Shown: one piece after another, positions 5,453 to 6,810 of the stretch
Layout: each line of letters starts with the position of its first letter
How positions within the stretch are numbered: position 1 is the first letter of the stretch
Assembly (NCBI GenBank): GCA_003173915.1
Contig: PPGL01000090.1
Span: 1-6,810, forward strand
Length of the DNA stretch: 6,810 nt
Reading direction: 5' to 3'
Source: Candidatus Levyibacteriota bacterium
Lineage (GTDB): Bacteria; Patescibacteria; Microgenomatia; Levybacterales; UBA12049
Notes under the pieces: generated by a model
What the model was told of the DNA's origin: nothing
Databases searched by the model: none
Seen by the model: the letters and a program-made list of their open reading frames with translations, nothing else
Made by a program: the position numbers and the translations under genes

Positions 5453-6445
5453 ATGTATCATGTACTATGTAGTATGTATAAGCACGGATGGAAGTATATT
5501 TTTATACTTATACTTGCTACATGTTACTTCCTACATACTACAAAGATCGCTCATGCACAGGAAGTCTCATTGGGTGTGTATCCACCAATCTTGCAAATTG
5601 ATGCAACTCCCCCAACAAGTATTCAGACTCCTCTTGCTATACAAAACATCAGCACAGATCCAATTGATGTTTCTATTGTCTTAAAACCCTTCACCGCCTC
5701 TTCAGACAGCAATGGATCAGTCGCATATCTCCCAGATGGTAGCAATTTTGGAGGCGAGGATCCACATATCAAAGATCACATTCAGCTTTTTGAAGAAGAT
5801 CATGTGGTAACATCTCTGACGCTTGCCCCGCAACAGCAAAAAAACCTGACGCTTCATATCGGACTTCCAGAAGACGAACCCCCATCAGACTATTACTTTT
5901 CGATTGTATTTATATCAAAAAATAACACACCAGATTCTGGATCTGCCTCTGTTAGTACAGGTGGCATTGCAACAAATGTCCTGCTTTCTGTAGGACCAAA
6001 AGGCAAAGCCTATGGATACATGAAAAATTTCTCTTCTCCGCTTATTATTGACCACGGACCTGTTACTTTCTCTCTTCTGCTACATAACGACAGCCAGTTT
6101 TTTATTGTTCCCAAAGGAACAATTATTATCAAAAATATGTTTGGTCAAACCATTGGGAAGCTCAAACTTCTGCCGGTAAATATTTTATCCAAAACCGATA
6201 GATTTGTTCCAGACGATGCATCTGGATCGCAGACGAGTCTTATTTGGCCTGAGAAATCTCTTTTTGGACCATATAGCGTTACGCTGACAACAGCCCTAAC
6301 AGATAGTGGACCACTTTTTACAAAAACTATTTACTTTTTTGCCTTACCAGTACAATTTTTCGTTGGACTGTTTATTGCAGCGCTTCTTGTTGGAATAATC
6401 ATTATTCGGGTGAGAAAACAGCTTCAGAAGAAAAAGCAACACTAA
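5453..6445 (+). CDS. DUF916-like (WxL-interacting-protein-like) secreted protein with C-terminal membrane anchor
   Basis: 330 residues from the ATG at 5453; an in-frame ATG at 5474 (MYKHGWKYIFILILATCYFL) gives a neater signal peptide, and neither has a Shine-Dalgarno site. The signal peptide ends at AHA|QE (A35). Residues 39-155 follow the DUF916 plan: YPPILQIDATPP, PLAIQNISTDPIDVSIVLKP, NGSVAYLPDG, VVTSLTLAPQQQKNLTLHIG and a PSDYYFSIVF strand. A second beta domain (about 170-290) matches the position of DUF3324 in Gram-positive relatives, with WPEKSLFGPYSVTLTT near its end. One membrane helix at about 295-320 is followed by a basic tail (RVRKQLQKKKQH), giving outside-domain/inside-tail topology. 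In firmicutes such proteins anchor WxL-domain proteins to the surface; the secreted protein encoded just upstream is the natural candidate partner. The start region is built from a palindromic repeat. The gene ends convergently, overlapping the next gene's stop. Architecture is convincing; exact family membership is inferred from pattern only. Confidence 0.87.
   Translation: MYHVLCSMYKHGWKYIFILILATCYFLHTTKIAHAQEVSLGVYPPILQIDATPPTSIQTPLAIQNISTDPIDVSIVLKPFTASSDSNGSVAYLPDGSNFGGEDPHIKDHIQLFEEDHVVTSLTLAPQQQKNLTLHIGLPEDEPPSDYYFSIVFISKNNTPDSGSASVSTGGIATNVLLSVGPKGKAYGYMKNFSSPLIIDHGPVTFSLLLHNDSQFFIVPKGTIIIKNMFGQTIGKLKLLPVNILSKTDRFVPDDASGSQTSLIWPEKSLFGPYSVTLTTALTDSGPLFTKTIYFFALPVQFFVGLFIAALLVGIIIIRVRKQLQKKKQH
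5468..5542. repeat. Nested inverted repeat within the signal-peptide coding region
   Basis: TGTAGTATGTA (5468..5478) and TACATACTACA (5532..5542) are a perfect 11-bp inverted repeat. Between them AAGTATA (5492..5498) and TATACTT (5503..5509) form a perfect 7-bp stem around a TTTT loop. GTAGTATGTAT is also directly repeated at 5448..5458 and 5469..5479 with a 21-nt period. The structure covers the start codons and signal-peptide codons of the gene at 5453, so it is translated. TATGTACTATGTA-like runs are, from memory, common simple repeats in Microgenomates. Confidence 0.65.
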
Positions 6446-6810
6446 TTTTGAATATCTTTACTGAGTTCTTTTCTGAGGGCAAGGCGCTTTGAAAGCCACT
6501 CCTCACTCATTGCAATTCCATATTCTTGTGATAAAAAGGTTGTTAAATCTTTCAGGCACCACTTTTTTTTCTCCTTTTTGAGTATTTTGATATGTGCTTC
6601 AAGTGCGTGAAACTTTTCTTCAGTGAGCGCTGTTTGTTTTCCAGGCTTTTCCTTATGAATAAGAGCAGCAAAGCCACCTTGAGAAAAGGTTGCATGATAT
6701 TTTCTCACAAGCTCCTGGCGAATACTCATTTGCATCGCAATAATCGCCGTTGAGCAGCCCTTATCCAAAAGCCGAATAATTTCCAGCTTTTTTAATACCT
6801 GTGAAGGCAG
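6442..6810 (-). CDS. Helix-turn-helix protein, IS630-transposase N-terminal type, 5' end beyond the window
   Basis: The frame is open to the right edge, so the start is not seen; 122 residues are visible, ending at a TAG (6444..6442). A TTG at 6768 could start a 108-residue form, but the upstream codons (VLKKLEIIRLLDKG) complete the first helix of the domain, so the real start is probably further out. The first helix-turn-helix is about IIRLLDKGCSTAIIAMQMSI plus RQELVRKYHATFSQGG; a linker with KEKPGKQTALTEEKFHALEA follows, then a second winged helix-turn-helix, WCLKDLTTFLSQEYGIAMSE plus EWLSKRLAL. This two-module layout is that of the DNA-binding part of IS630/Tc1-like transposases. There is no DDE catalytic domain: the protein stops at its stop codon, and the opposite strand beyond it belongs to another gene. 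It is either a truncated transposase relic or a stand-alone DNA-binding protein. It overlaps the convergent gene by 4 bp. Confidence 0.75.
   Translation of the reverse strand: MPSQVLKKLEIIRLLDKGCSTAIIAMQMSIRQELVRKYHATFSQGGFAALIHKEKPGKQTALTEEKFHALEAHIKILKKEKKKWCLKDLTTFLSQEYGIAMSEEWLSKRLALRKELSKDIQN

Noticed and set aside
5214..5684. 156-codon plus-strand frame crossing the boundary between the two surface genes
   Set aside because: It is out of frame with both well-supported genes, and its repetitive part comes from the palindromic repeat at 5447..5545.

Overview
The window looks like part of a small, AT-rich genome from the Candidate Phyla Radiation (Patescibacteria), probably the Microgenomates group. 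Four things suggest this: the style of the leucyl-tRNA synthetase (HVGS instead of a classical HIGH motif, and FGIHSEN where FGLPAEN is usual), repetitive palindromic elements inside an essential gene, almost no intergenic DNA with no clear Shine-Dalgarno sites, and surface proteins with a Microgenomates-like sequence style. The placement is inference; no rRNA or phylogenetic marker other than leuS is present. The standard bacterial code fits all genes.

Layout. (1) 11..2650, minus strand: leuS, complete, carrying three different in-frame repeat insertions (274..346, 1703..1727, 1820..1903). (2) 2690..3226 minus and 3309..3953 plus: two divergent genes of unknown function separated by 82 bp, which holds two good sigma70-type promoters back to back, each ending within a few bases of its start codon, so both transcripts are predicted to be leaderless or nearly so. 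leuS follows the minus-strand gene after 39 bp and has its own extended -10 box (TGCTATACT), again 6 nt from the ATG. (3) 4022..6445 plus: a tight three-gene cassette (two 6-nt gaps) encoding a six-helix membrane protein with an acidic helical tail, a secreted cysteine-containing beta-rich surface protein, and a secreted protein with a C-terminal membrane anchor that resembles the DUF916/WxL-interacting proteins of Gram-positive bacteria. (4) 6442..6810 minus, running off the right edge: a helix-turn-helix protein of the IS630-transposase N-terminal type without a catalytic domain, convergent with the cassette and overlapping its last stop codon.

How it fits together. The most interesting unit is the cassette: genes 4664..5446 and 5453..6445 look like a surface-protein/membrane-anchored-partner pair, by analogy with WxL protein plus DUF916 protein, with a membrane protein of sensor-like topology in front. 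leuS is housekeeping, but its three repeat-derived peptide inserts make it a good example of palindromic elements that spread inside coding sequence, as the Rickettsia palindromic elements do. There is no gene-free stretch longer than 300 bases; the longest gap is 82 bp. No tRNA, rRNA, CRISPR array, riboswitch or convincing rho-independent terminator was seen.
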